Below are positions 26,201 to 34,900 of a stretch of 53,716 bases of DNA, in pieces (within the stretch, counting starts at the first letter, position 1; every line of letters starts with the position of its first letter). The DNA comes from Candidatus Saganbacteria bacterium (GTDB lineage Bacteria > Margulisbacteria > WOR-1 > O2-12-FULL-45-9 > XYB2-FULL-48-7): NCBI GenBank assembly GCA_016939335.1, contig JAFGHC010000033.1:1-53716 (forward strand), read 5' to 3'. The notes beneath the pieces were generated by a model. It worked only from the letters and a program-made list of their open reading frames with translations. It was not told the origin of the DNA and ran no database searches. The position numbers were made by a program, and so were the translations under genes.

Positions 26201-26992
26201 GGGAACAGTTATCTCGAAAACAACAAAATAGAATACAACCCGAAGGTGCGTAAAACCATCCTGGACAAGATCGCGGCAGCCGAGGCCCTGCTGCCGGAAA
26301 CCTCATATCTTAAGATCGAGGCGGCCTCTGCCCGCGCCACGCTGGAGCTTAGCGAAAAGCTGCCGGCGGGCAACCGGGCCCTGCTTTTCCGCCTGATCGG
26401 CCACCTGACCAAAAACACGCCGCTCCAGCCCGGCGACGAAAAAGACCAGACTTTCGGAACGATCGCCTTGCTGGATAAGCAACTCCTCAAACGGATCGAA
26501 GCGCAGCCCGAACCCAACCGGACAATGCTGTTAATCCAGTTCAACACCAAGCTGGCCCTGGCTTACATCATCCTGGGGGCCCGTCTGGAAAAAACGGTCC
26601 AGGGCGGAATGACCCATCTTATCGCCTCCAAAGACAAGGAGACCATCGGCCGTATCAACGCCGCCATGGGCCGGGCCAAGGAGCTCCTGCTCTCACTCGA
26701 TAAACGGATCGGCAGAAAGATCGAGACCAAGGCCGAGCCCCTGCTCTTTGACCTGCACGATATCCGCGCCGAGGTCTATCACCTGCTGGCGATCACCTAC
26801 GCTGTCGGGGGCGACCAGCCGCTGATGCAGCACTACCTGACGCTGGCCCGGCGGGAAAATATCAGCTCCAATTCCCGCTTCAACGTCCTCTTCCGCAGCT
26901 GGGGCCTGAACAAGTTTGTCCTGCGCCGCTCGCGCAACAGCGGTAAGCGGTCCGGCGGTACTAGCTCTATCGGGGACGGTTTAGGCTTATAG
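23294..26992 (+). CDS. GH26-like glycoside hydrolase fused to a long TPR-like helical region
   Basis: A 1,232-aa protein. Residues about 40-310 are a GH26-like barrel with FLSFGHEMNGH (acid/base Glu147) and YAIGEWGAKN (nucleophile Glu254), plus VKFVWNPHVM between them. Residues about 350-1200 are helical with TPR-like hairpins. The layout recalls periplasmic hydrolase or scaffold subunits of synthase-dependent polysaccharide exporters, where a hydrolase and TPR superhelices guide the chain. Here they are one polypeptide. The N-terminus MSGVNLINPLSFAGAPPAPA is Pro/Ala-rich without a hydrophobic core, so Sec export is not evident. The ribosome site GGGAGGGAGA precedes ATG 23294, which overlaps the upstream stop. 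The GH26 fold is well supported; the substrate is unknown. Confidence 0.8.
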   Translation: MSGVNLINPLSFAGAPPAPAQPVNTEEVNCFGLKAPLKGSYSGVFVEDNAGGEKSRAFEREVGKTDIVLKFLNLEGGWVFPGIETGRLNQDDRAIFIKLEPHIPGCKNDPVPYLDKVINGDYDALLIKFAEEAKRSGRPIFLSFGHEMNGHSPDKGFFYSWAGDPAKYIKAWRRVHDVIKRAGAANVKFVWNPHVMRPGKDMDKDFTPYYPGNDQVDIIAFDVYGGQMDELLTNAMAHMDKFLGRPYQNYAIGEWGAKNGQENEFKKVLRLARTDPRLKFEIYFNAEGNSGNFVMSPEMKHLYRQYLIERAGDKYDLSPRGQDVKKNKCLLPIVPDPWQVLRPIDPSEVLAADKLLQQYCPADEIKFQPVCLPQITPGWDPVFGNQPSRSLTRGELYPAERSNLDDFWGHVYDYGSHVYLLSAAKIMTGLDIQRIGPALLKKSILSELEKHSAPFDPHTISPESFRVLHPEFAEIRKQAPGFATYLEQPAYFWENIVIMLSAYTQKAIERNDEKEIAEAIRLGKRFHARLDNWLDYEKANATTQTFIPFNYRKAVLALTLAEAYSQTRDPQYASYSEKAAFYRQGLAYVKEALEKFRALSDLSPPDYFSLTKAALIAADLHTKLGQLHLRYNSEKMPTEKEARAEYDSAKALYDGVAALDYKNGTGLNVKVEGIEIKAPAAEIARALTRNEELYYLNHDEAVASAQGIFRFLRGSALIKQASFYLEYPFKPFDQQGYKDIVQQMVLVKAGLAEIEAGSPFADLRYFRALGNLLMAKLAVTFADSLAYSTSEIKDDKKARLLAGRGVAYLKKHLPGLLPPAEWAELLAIVKKDNSADPDAVRKDYAHITGLMKDATPDFLADAKRLLAQTHTTFNYRLEFAGKMVALSQSFLDQAKKTMNDRNSKWRDLCEEKPAVTAELRRQDAVLEQRPDCKNKPDPLKKNTPALYAELLLQEVALDLRRSAVVAFKNGNSYLENNKIEYNPKVRKTILDKIAAAEALLPETSYLKIEAASARATLELSEKLPAGNRALLFRLIGHLTKNTPLQPGDEKDQTFGTIALLDKQLLKRIEAQPEPNRTMLLIQFNTKLALAYIILGARLEKTVQGGMTHLIASKDKETIGRINAAMGRAKELLLSLDKRIGRKIETKAEPLLFDLHDIRAEVYHLLAITYAVGGDQPLMQHYLTLARRENISSNSRFNVLFRSWGLNKFVLRRSRNSGKRSGGTSSIGDGLGL

Positions 26993-27022
26993 TATAACAA
27001 GAGAGAACCTGGCAGAATTCAC

Positions 27023-27050
27023 TGAAATTTATCCTCATTTTTAACGATAT
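27023..27050 (+). promoter_or_regulatory. Sigma-28-like promoter (TGAAATTT-N12-AACGATAT)
   Basis: Copy 9 of 14. The -10 continues as ATATATATA. It lies 26 bases before the start at 27077. Confidence 0.83.
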
Positions 27051-27076
27051 ATATATAGAGAATAAGGGAAAATCAT

Positions 27077-30000
27077 ATGATATATATCCAGACCAACGGC
27101 TATTTGCTGCCTACTTTGCTGGCCGCGCACAGGCCGTCGGCCAGGCCAGTCTCTGCTCCAGCCAATGATATTTTCACTGATCTTGAGATCGAGCCAGAGG
27201 AATATATTCAAACCAAAAAAGGCCTGACCCGCTTTATGAAAATCCTGGGCCAGAAAGACACTTCCACCGAAGACCTGGCGCTGGAAGGAGAGACTATTTC
27301 CTGGCTGACCAGCCGCGAGCTCGGCTACCAAATCATGGCCGATCGTGACATGTTCGGTGTTTTCCAGGAAGATTTTCAGAACTTTCTCACTTACGAGCAG
27401 GCCCAGCGGCAAATTGCGGAAATACCGGATGCGCCTGATATTTCCGAGAAAGAGATCCGCGCCATGGTCGCCCGCACGCATTTCTGGCTCGCCAAAGTCG
27501 CCCTGATCCTGGCCAGCGACCTGGGCAACCCGGTCTCCCGCCTCTTCCTCAACCTGAAGTTCAAGGGGACGGAGCAGTTTGTTTTTGGGCTCGATGAAGC
27601 TATTCCGGACAAGGCCATCTTCAGCAATGAAGAAAAGCTGAGGATTCTTATGGCCATCTACAAAAATTTGATCAACAACGACAAACTAAATTCAGAGCGT
27701 GTTAAAGATCCCCGCCTGGAAGCCGAGTGCCTCCTGGCGCAGCATGAACTGCGCTCACTCGACCCGAAATTGCTTCCCGCCGCCGACCTGGCGGCAGTCG
27801 AGGCCAAATTGGACAAAGTTATTTACGACAATCGTCTCGGGGTGAAAGGCAAAGACAAGGAACTGCCAGAGTATATTAGCAAAAGGATCGCCGACCAGGG
27901 CTATAGCAAAAAGCTTAGGGGCCCCGACTGGCGGGGCGATAAGATGCGCCTCAAGGAATCGGCCCGCTATCTGGCAGAGGCCAAGCAGCTGAAAGCCCGG
28001 CTGATCCTGCTCAAAACCAATTACAATCAAGCCGATTTCGGCCAGAAGATGCTGGAGGCGCGGAAATTGCTGGAAGACGCGCAGAAGCTTGCGGGCGATT
28101 ATGCCGGTGATCCAGCGCCGATCAATGCCGCCCTGCGCAGCCTTGGCAAACGCCTCCATCTCGATCTCCGGATCAATCCTGACCACTACAGCACTACGAG
28201 CGACGCGCTCAACCTCCTCTCACTGGAACATATGAAAGCCGAGATAGATTACAAGCTGGGGCTCTTTTATCTCCCTTCACAGCCCGAGCTGGGCAAGACC
28301 AAGCTGGCCGCCGCCGCGCGCTCCCAGCAGAAGATCAATCGAATGCTCTCCGCCATCCAGGCTAAATACTTGTTGAAGAAGGAAAATCATAAAAGGGATG
28401 CATGCCCCGATCTCACCGGCAACCGCTCCGATGCGGCCTGCTGGGCAAGCAATACGTATCTCTTCCGGAACACGCAGCTTGGCGCGGGCAAAATGCTCCT
28501 GGCGGACATTTATCTCGCCCGGCCGGACAACCAGAGACAGAACACCGAGCAAGCGGTCGCTCTCCTGCAGGAAGTGCTCGATTCTATCGCGCCCGGCCAA
28601 GATTTGTCCGTCCACCAGGCGCGCGGCCTCGACACCGTCCGCCTCCGCCTCAAGCTGACCAACGCACTGCTCCGCCTGCGGCCGTCGGACCCGCAGGGGG
28701 AGAGAGACAAGATCGCGCGGGCAAGGCGGGCTCTCACCCCGCTGCTGACCAACAATTCACCTTATGCCCAACGGCTGGCGGGTTCAATCCAGCTGGCGCA
28801 CGCCAAACTGCTCCTGGCCGAATACAATTTGGCCGAGACCGACGAAGGGAAAGCCAGAAAGGCCCTCAAATTGCTCGACGATATCATCACGCGCGCCCGG
28901 CCGCATGGCGAAACCGGCCCCACCCCGCCCAACCTGCCGCCCGGCCAGCTGCCCAACCACGGCGCCGTGGAAGACTACGAACTCTCGAGCGCCTATCAGC
29001 TCCGGGCCGAAATTTATTACAACGTCTTCGACGACCAAGAAAAGGCGGCCGCTGATTACCAGGCGGCGCTTGATGTTAATGCCCAGCCGAATTATTTTGC
29101 AGGGCTCGGACTGGCCGACATGGACAACTGGCGCGGCCTCTACCCCCGGGCAGATGAGAATTACGTCCGGTTGATCGACCCGCTGGTCCCGAGCAACGTC
29201 AGATTGCGCGCCGAACTCGGCCGGGCCGAAGCCGCCCTGCGCGCCAAGACGCTGCAGCAGGGCGCGGATACGGCCAGGGAAGCGGCCACGGTCATCGCCA
29301 AGGCCAGCGAAATACTTAAGAACTCGGACGAGACCTATCTGATCGAGCGCGCCCTCGAGTCGATCATCGAAGCGATCATCGCCAGCGAGAAAGAGAGCAA
29401 ATCGTTCGCGGCCGGCGATCCCCGGCTGCCCAAGCTGGCCGAGTTCCGTGACAGTTTTCTGAACGGCGACTTCGACCTCAATAAGTATCTGGGAGAAGGG
29501 ACCGCCCTCGGCCGGGTCGGCTTGAAAGAGAAAGACCGGATGGACCTGCTGCTTACGCTGGCTGACGGCTTCCTCTTTACCAACAACTATGATGAAGCTC
29601 AAAAAGATGAAGCTCAAAAACTGCTGGAGCGGGTGGACCGCCAGGGCAAAGGGAAAAAGCTCCTGGCCGCCTACCCGGCCCTCAAGGCCCACTACCTGCT
29701 GACCGAGGCGGAACTCCACCTGCGCCAGAACGATGAGAAATTCCCCGTCATCCAGCAGCTGCGCGACGCCGGCCGGATCCTTTTCTCGCTCCAGGGGCGC
29801 AAGCGCGACTCTTACCTGTGCGCCCGGGTGGTCCAATCGCTGGTTGACGCTTATATTGACGCGACCGAGTTTGAGAACGCGCTGGCGCTGATCTTCACCG
29901 CGCAGGGAGGAAAGGCCGCCGCCGAACTTGACCAGCTCAAGACCGGCGTGCTCGACGCGGACCTGTGCCGGACGGCCGTCCGGCAGGCCGAAGAGATCGT

Positions 30001-31456
30001 TCAGGGAGCCGACCTCCGGGCGATCTACAAGAGCAAACGGCTGGAGCCGAAATGGGCGCGCTTGAACCTTGACCTGCAGATCAAACTGGCCGAACTGCTC
30101 GTCTGGACGAAGAATTTCAGCGAAGCGGCGGCACTGGTCAAGATCAGCTTAAGGCCGGCGCAGAACAAACTCAACAAGCTTCAGCAAGCCAAATTACTGC
30201 TCGTCCAGGGCAATATCGCTGCGCGATCCAATGACGATGAATTAGTCCAATCATTGTGGCTCCAGGAGAACATAGCCGAGGAGCTCAAAGACGAATTCAA
30301 ACTGGCCAAGTATTTTTATCTTGCTGCCCAGGACAAACTCAATGATCTGCCCGAAAAAAAGGAGACGATCATGGTCCGCGCCGAACTCCTGTACAACCTG
30401 GGCAATATCCACCGCTACGGCCCCTCGATCAAGAACTTTGACACGGCGCGCGCGTATTATAAAGATGCCGAAAAAGCGGCCAAAAAGATCGAAGGGAACT
30501 ACAAACTGCGGAACTATTACCTGGGCGGCATCAAGCTCGGCCTGACCAAGATCTCCGAGGAAGAGGACGAGAACAAGCTGGCGACCTGGGACAAACTGCA
30601 AAAGGCCAAAGAAATAATCGATCCCGCGCTCGCTGCCGGCAAGCTCCTCAAGGAACCGGAACTCCCTGCCGAACTCGACGCCACCTACGCGAAACTCGCC
30701 CCTTACGCGCTGGCTTCCGTCAAAGTCAGCGGCGACACTTTCCGCGGCGGCGACAACCGCACCGAGTCCCAGCTCAAGATTGAGGGCGAAGTGCCGCTGA
30801 CGCGTCATCTGCACCTGCTGGTCAACGAGCAGATAGACGCGGCGGACGGGACCCTGCTCTATTCCACCTATGCCGGGGTCAAAGGTCTCCTGGGCGCGGC
30901 AACCCTCTCCGGGCAATTGAAACTCAGCACCGGCGGCGACGGCCAAAGCATGCTTTATTACCGCCGGCCGGAATTGATGCTCGACTTCTCGATCTGGCGG
31001 AAATCGATGACCGCAGGATTGGCCGTCAAGCTCAACCGTCTCGGCCAGGACACCGACCTCGCCGATCCTCTGAATTCCGTTTACGGGTCTCTGGCGTACA
31101 ACGTAAACGCGTTCGGCCTCGACCAGCTGCAGCTCATCTGCAAATTAAATTACTTCCACTATTTCTATTTCGGCGACCCCCAGCCGCGCTTCTCGTCCAG
31201 TCTCGGCGTTGACAAGGTCTGGAACGTCAGCAATTGGTTCCAGCTTCAGGCGAGCGCCGGCTGGCTGATGTATTCATCCCAGCAGGGGGGCGGCGACCGG
31301 AAATGGACCGAGTGGAAGGCCGACGGCGGCGAGGGTAAGATCGGCCTGCGCATGAGTCTCGGCCGCCACATTAACCTCGAGGCCGCCGGCTCGTACCAGT
31401 ATACGCCGGAATACCCGATCTGGCTGTTCACGCTCGGGATTACCGGGACAAGATAA
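27077..31456 (+). CDS. TPR protein with C-terminal beta-barrel (BcsC/PgaA-like architecture)
   Basis: A 1,459-aa protein. Residues about 170-1,190 are almost wholly helical with many TPR-like pairs, for example SSAYQLRAEIYYNVFDDQEK. From about 1,205 to the end the sequence switches to alternating polar/hydrophobic strands (SQLKIEGEVPLTRHLHLLVN, TAGLAVKLNRLGQ, GSLAYNVNAFG, LFTLGITGTR). This is consistent with an outer-membrane barrel of perhaps 10-16 strands. TPR plus barrel in one chain is the layout of BcsC, PgaA and similar exopolysaccharide outer-membrane exporters, though sequence identity to them is not visible. There is no hydrophobic signal peptide at the N-terminus (MIYIQTNGYLLPTLLAAHRP), which is unexpected. 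The ribosome site is AAGGGAAA. It is a single-gene unit ended by tandem hairpins at 31461. Confidence 0.7.
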   Translation: MIYIQTNGYLLPTLLAAHRPSARPVSAPANDIFTDLEIEPEEYIQTKKGLTRFMKILGQKDTSTEDLALEGETISWLTSRELGYQIMADRDMFGVFQEDFQNFLTYEQAQRQIAEIPDAPDISEKEIRAMVARTHFWLAKVALILASDLGNPVSRLFLNLKFKGTEQFVFGLDEAIPDKAIFSNEEKLRILMAIYKNLINNDKLNSERVKDPRLEAECLLAQHELRSLDPKLLPAADLAAVEAKLDKVIYDNRLGVKGKDKELPEYISKRIADQGYSKKLRGPDWRGDKMRLKESARYLAEAKQLKARLILLKTNYNQADFGQKMLEARKLLEDAQKLAGDYAGDPAPINAALRSLGKRLHLDLRINPDHYSTTSDALNLLSLEHMKAEIDYKLGLFYLPSQPELGKTKLAAAARSQQKINRMLSAIQAKYLLKKENHKRDACPDLTGNRSDAACWASNTYLFRNTQLGAGKMLLADIYLARPDNQRQNTEQAVALLQEVLDSIAPGQDLSVHQARGLDTVRLRLKLTNALLRLRPSDPQGERDKIARARRALTPLLTNNSPYAQRLAGSIQLAHAKLLLAEYNLAETDEGKARKALKLLDDIITRARPHGETGPTPPNLPPGQLPNHGAVEDYELSSAYQLRAEIYYNVFDDQEKAAADYQAALDVNAQPNYFAGLGLADMDNWRGLYPRADENYVRLIDPLVPSNVRLRAELGRAEAALRAKTLQQGADTAREAATVIAKASEILKNSDETYLIERALESIIEAIIASEKESKSFAAGDPRLPKLAEFRDSFLNGDFDLNKYLGEGTALGRVGLKEKDRMDLLLTLADGFLFTNNYDEAQKDEAQKLLERVDRQGKGKKLLAAYPALKAHYLLTEAELHLRQNDEKFPVIQQLRDAGRILFSLQGRKRDSYLCARVVQSLVDAYIDATEFENALALIFTAQGGKAAAELDQLKTGVLDADLCRTAVRQAEEIVQGADLRAIYKSKRLEPKWARLNLDLQIKLAELLVWTKNFSEAAALVKISLRPAQNKLNKLQQAKLLLVQGNIAARSNDDELVQSLWLQENIAEELKDEFKLAKYFYLAAQDKLNDLPEKKETIMVRAELLYNLGNIHRYGPSIKNFDTARAYYKDAEKAAKKIEGNYKLRNYYLGGIKLGLTKISEEEDENKLATWDKLQKAKEIIDPALAAGKLLKEPELPAELDATYAKLAPYALASVKVSGDTFRGGDNRTESQLKIEGEVPLTRHLHLLVNEQIDAADGTLLYSTYAGVKGLLGAATLSGQLKLSTGGDGQSMLYYRRPELMLDFSIWRKSMTAGLAVKLNRLGQDTDLADPLNSVYGSLAYNVNAFGLDQLQLICKLNYFHYFYFGDPQPRFSSSLGVDKVWNVSNWFQLQASAGWLMYSSQQGGGDRKWTEWKADGGEGKIGLRMSLGRHINLEAAGSYQYTPEYPIWLFTLGITGTR

Positions 31457-31460
31457 AGTG

Positions 31461-31497
31461 TCCGCCGAAGGCGGATCCGCCTCTGGCGGAAAATTTT
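31461..31497 (+). terminator. Tandem hairpin terminator-like element
   Basis: Two adjacent perfect 15-base hairpins, TCCGCC-GAA-GGCGGA (31461-31475) and TCCGCC-TCT-GGCGGA (31476-31490), followed by AAATTTT. They begin four bases after the stop codon at 31456. The arms are identical, so alternative pairing across the pair is possible. The T run is short; a processing or stabilising element is the alternative. Confidence 0.6.
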
Positions 31498-31514
31498 CAT
31501 AATGAGAAATATAA

Positions 31515-31542
31515 TGAAATTTATTATAAAACCTGACGATAT
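31515..31542 (+). promoter_or_regulatory. Sigma-28-like promoter (TGAAATTT-N12-GACGATAT)
   Basis: Copy 10 of 14, with the -10 running into ATATATAT. It lies 39 bases before the start at 31582. Confidence 0.83.
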
Positions 31543-31581
31543 ATATATGGAAGAAAGGCCTGTGCAACAGGAGAAACGATC

Positions 31582-31956
31582 ATGAACGTCGAGAGAACTC
31601 CAAGAGTTTCACTTCTGCCGAATTTGAGGACGGTGCAGGGTATCCCTGATGCCGTCGCGAATTATAAAATGACGGCTCTGCCGCATTTTTATTCTCTCGG
31701 CCGTCACCAGGGGTCTCGTTTTATGCTTGCCGCCGGCTTGGCCTGGCTCGGCGGCGTGTTTTGCTTGGCCACCGGCATAAGTTTTTACACCATTGCCAGG
31801 GTGGCCGGCATGAGGCTGGAAAAAGCGAGCGTCAACGCGTTGGCCAGGCTGGTCAAAGGTGAGGAAGATAAGCAAATGATCCGCACGAGCATGGCGGAAT
31901 CACCGTTGCGGCCGAGGCTGGAATATCTTTTAGAAAAAAAGGGGGTCGTGATCTAA
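31582..31956 (+). CDS. Small single-pass membrane protein, unknown
   Basis: A 124-aa protein with one transmembrane helix at about residues 47-73 (FMLAAGLAWLGGVFCLATGI). A basic segment and an Arg/Lys-rich C-terminal tail follow. The N-terminus MNVERTPRV resembles MSVERSGRV of the 36457 protein and VERIGRM near the start of the 18121 protein. CAACAGGAGAAACG is the ribosome site. It ends one base before the ATG of the large five-repeat protein, so the two are co-translated; a membrane anchor or export helper for that protein is possible but unproven. Confidence 0.65.
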   Translation: MNVERTPRVSLLPNLRTVQGIPDAVANYKMTALPHFYSLGRHQGSRFMLAAGLAWLGGVFCLATGISFYTIARVAGMRLEKASVNALARLVKGEEDKQMIRTSMAESPLRPRLEYLLEKKGVVI

Positions 31957-31957
31957 A

Positions 31958-34900
31958 ATGGATATCTTAGGTGTCGCAAAAAAAATCTTATTTACTCCGG
32001 CGCCCAGTCCGTTCGGCTGTTCTGCGCCGCCCGATTCCTGCCTGAACAAAGAAGGGGCCCCGACCTTCGGGCAGACCAAGCGGGTGCCCGACACTTATGA
32101 TTACAGCGACCCGAACCGCGGGCCGGTGACCTATTACATCTACGCCAACAACTGCGACGGCTCGCCCGACGGGATGACCGCGACCGCCGACTTCGCGGCC
32201 GAGGGCGGCAAGGTGACCGTGCCATTCCACAAAGACCAGGACGGCAACAACGCCGCCGTCATCACCCATACGTTCAACTCCGGTTCCGGCGGCAACATCC
32301 CGCTGACGATCACCGGCAAGAACGGCGTGATCTTCTCGACCTATCTTTATCCCCCGACGCCTGCCACCGCCACCCCGGTCACCCATGGGCCGTGTTACTA
32401 TAACCAAGGCAATCCCTCGCTCTCCGGGGCGATCGAAATGGAGCCCAAGCAGCCGGTCGCCGGCCAGCCGGTGACCTTTTCGTACAAGAAACACAACATC
32501 ATCCAGTGCGACGGAAAAACTTACGGCGACGACCCGGCCAGCGCCGTGAAAGCCTATATCATCACCGACCTGTCGGAGCCGGACGCGCAGGCGGCCGGCG
32601 CCACGTCCGACCAGAACGGCGTGATCAGCCGCGCGGTGACTTTTCCCAAAGGGTTCGCCGCCCCGGTTTACGTCAAGGTCATCGATCCGGCGCAGGAAAA
32701 CAGCACGCCGCAGCTCCTGGCCGCCTTCAGCCCGAACTCCGTCTACGTGACCGACAACAGCGCTTGCCAGAACAGCGGCCAATCGGCGGCTCTGACCGCC
32801 GCCGCTTCAACCGGCTCGATCATCCGGGGGGCCGACACCGCGGTCACCTACACCGCCGCCGTCCACGACAGCTGCAACCAGCCGGTGACGATCGACTACG
32901 CCAAGCTCGACCAGTTCTTCCTGCCCGGCTACACCAAAAATTACGACCTTAATTCCCTTACCCTGACCGTCACCGGCATCGTCAGGGACGATCTTTCCCT
33001 GCCCGTTCCGGTGGAAATTCCTTACACCGATTCAACCGGCACCGCCAGCGGCGTCATCAGTTTTTACCCGCCGGTCAGGACCACCCCTTCGCTCATCGTT
33101 CCGCCTGACGGTTCGATCCATATCCAAGAAGAGTTTGTGGTCCTGCTCGACAAGCCGCCCTCCGGCGCCGCCGTCAAAGTGACCGTGACCGACAAACTCG
33201 ACGGCGGCAGCGTTCTGTCCAGTTTCGACGGCGCTTCGGGCCTGCTCCGCGTGGCGCAAAGCGGCGTTTATTTCGTCAAGGCGACCGTCACGCCGGCCGG
33301 CGACCTCCCCTATGACCTGGAACCGGTCAAAATAACGGCTTACCAGCAAAGCACCTGCCAGAATGGCGGACAGCCGATCGCTTTGGCCGCCGCACGCTCG
33401 CTCGACACGATCACCCGGGGGACCAGCGCGCCGGTCACTTTCACCGCCACTGCCGTCCACGACAGCTGCAACCAACCGGTTGTGTTCGACGCCGCCAAGC
33501 TCGACGAAAAACTCGCCCAGCTCTTTTTACCCGGCTACAAATTTAATTACGACAAGACCAACATGACCGTGACCGTGACCGGCGTCATCAAAAATACCCT
33601 CCCCCTCCCCAGCCCGGTGGAGATCCCTTTCACCGACGCAGCGGGCGCCGCCGCCGGCACCATCAAGTTCTATCCGCCGGCCGTCAATTCGCCGAAGATC
33701 GTCCTCCCGTCCAGCCCGGTCCACACCGGCGAAACTTTTGTCGTCTCCATCAGCCCGGAGATGACCGACGCCGATGCCCGCCTGACGCTGACCGACCGGA
33801 ACGGCAATCAGTTAGCCGACCCGGTCGAGGCTTTTTCCGCCAGCTTCGCCGCGGAGCAGAGCGGGACCTTCAAGATCAAGGCGACCATTACCCCGAGAAA
33901 CGGCGACGCGCCGTACGAGCTGTCGGACGAGATCACCGTTTACGACAGCGCCTGCACGAATAACAGTCAGCTGGGGACGCTGACCGCCGCGCGCTCGGCC
34001 GAGACGATCGTCCGGGGGGCCAACACCACGGTCGCTTACACCGCCACCGGCGTCCACGACAGCTGCGGCCAGCCGGTTGTGTTCGACGCCGCCAAGCTCG
34101 ACGAAAAACTCGCCCAGCTCTTTTTACCCGGCTACGAATTTAATTACGACATGACCAACATGACCGTGACCGTTACCGGCATGATCAGGGACGGCGCTTC
34201 GCTCCCCAACCCCCTGGAACTCCCCTTCAGCGACCAGGCAGGCAAAGCCACCGGCGCCATCAATTTCTACCCGCCGACCCGGCTCACTCCCGTGATCAAG
34301 GCCCCGGCCGACCCGCTCTATATCAATCAGGCCTTCACGGTCTTCACCGAGCCGGCAATTGACAGCGGCGACGCCGCCATCGTCCTGAACGTGATCGACC
34401 CGAACGATCCCGGCAAAGTCCCGCTGGCGACCCTCGGCTCTTCCTCGGGCCAGTTCACTATCGCCAAAAGCGGCAATTACAAGATCACCGGCACCGTGAC
34501 CCCGGCAAACGGCGACATCCCCTACGACCTGGAGGGGGTCAACATCACCATATACGACAACACCTGCAAGAATAGCAGCCAGCTCGGGACGCTGACCGCC
34601 GCGCGCTCGGCCGACACGATCGCCCGGGGGGCCAACACTCCGGTCACTTACACCGCCACCGGCGTCCACGACAGCTGCAACCAGCCGGTCACGATCGACT
34701 ACCCCAGGCTTGACCAGCTCTTCCTGCCCGGCTACGCGTATGCTTACGAAGAGAGCGCCATGACCTTTACCGTGACCGGCGTCATCAGAGACAGCGTTTC
34801 ACTGCCCAGCCCCCTGGAAATCCCTTTCACCGACCGGGCAGGCACAGCCACCGGCGCCATCGCTCTTTATCCGCCGACCGTGATCACTCCCAAGATCGTA

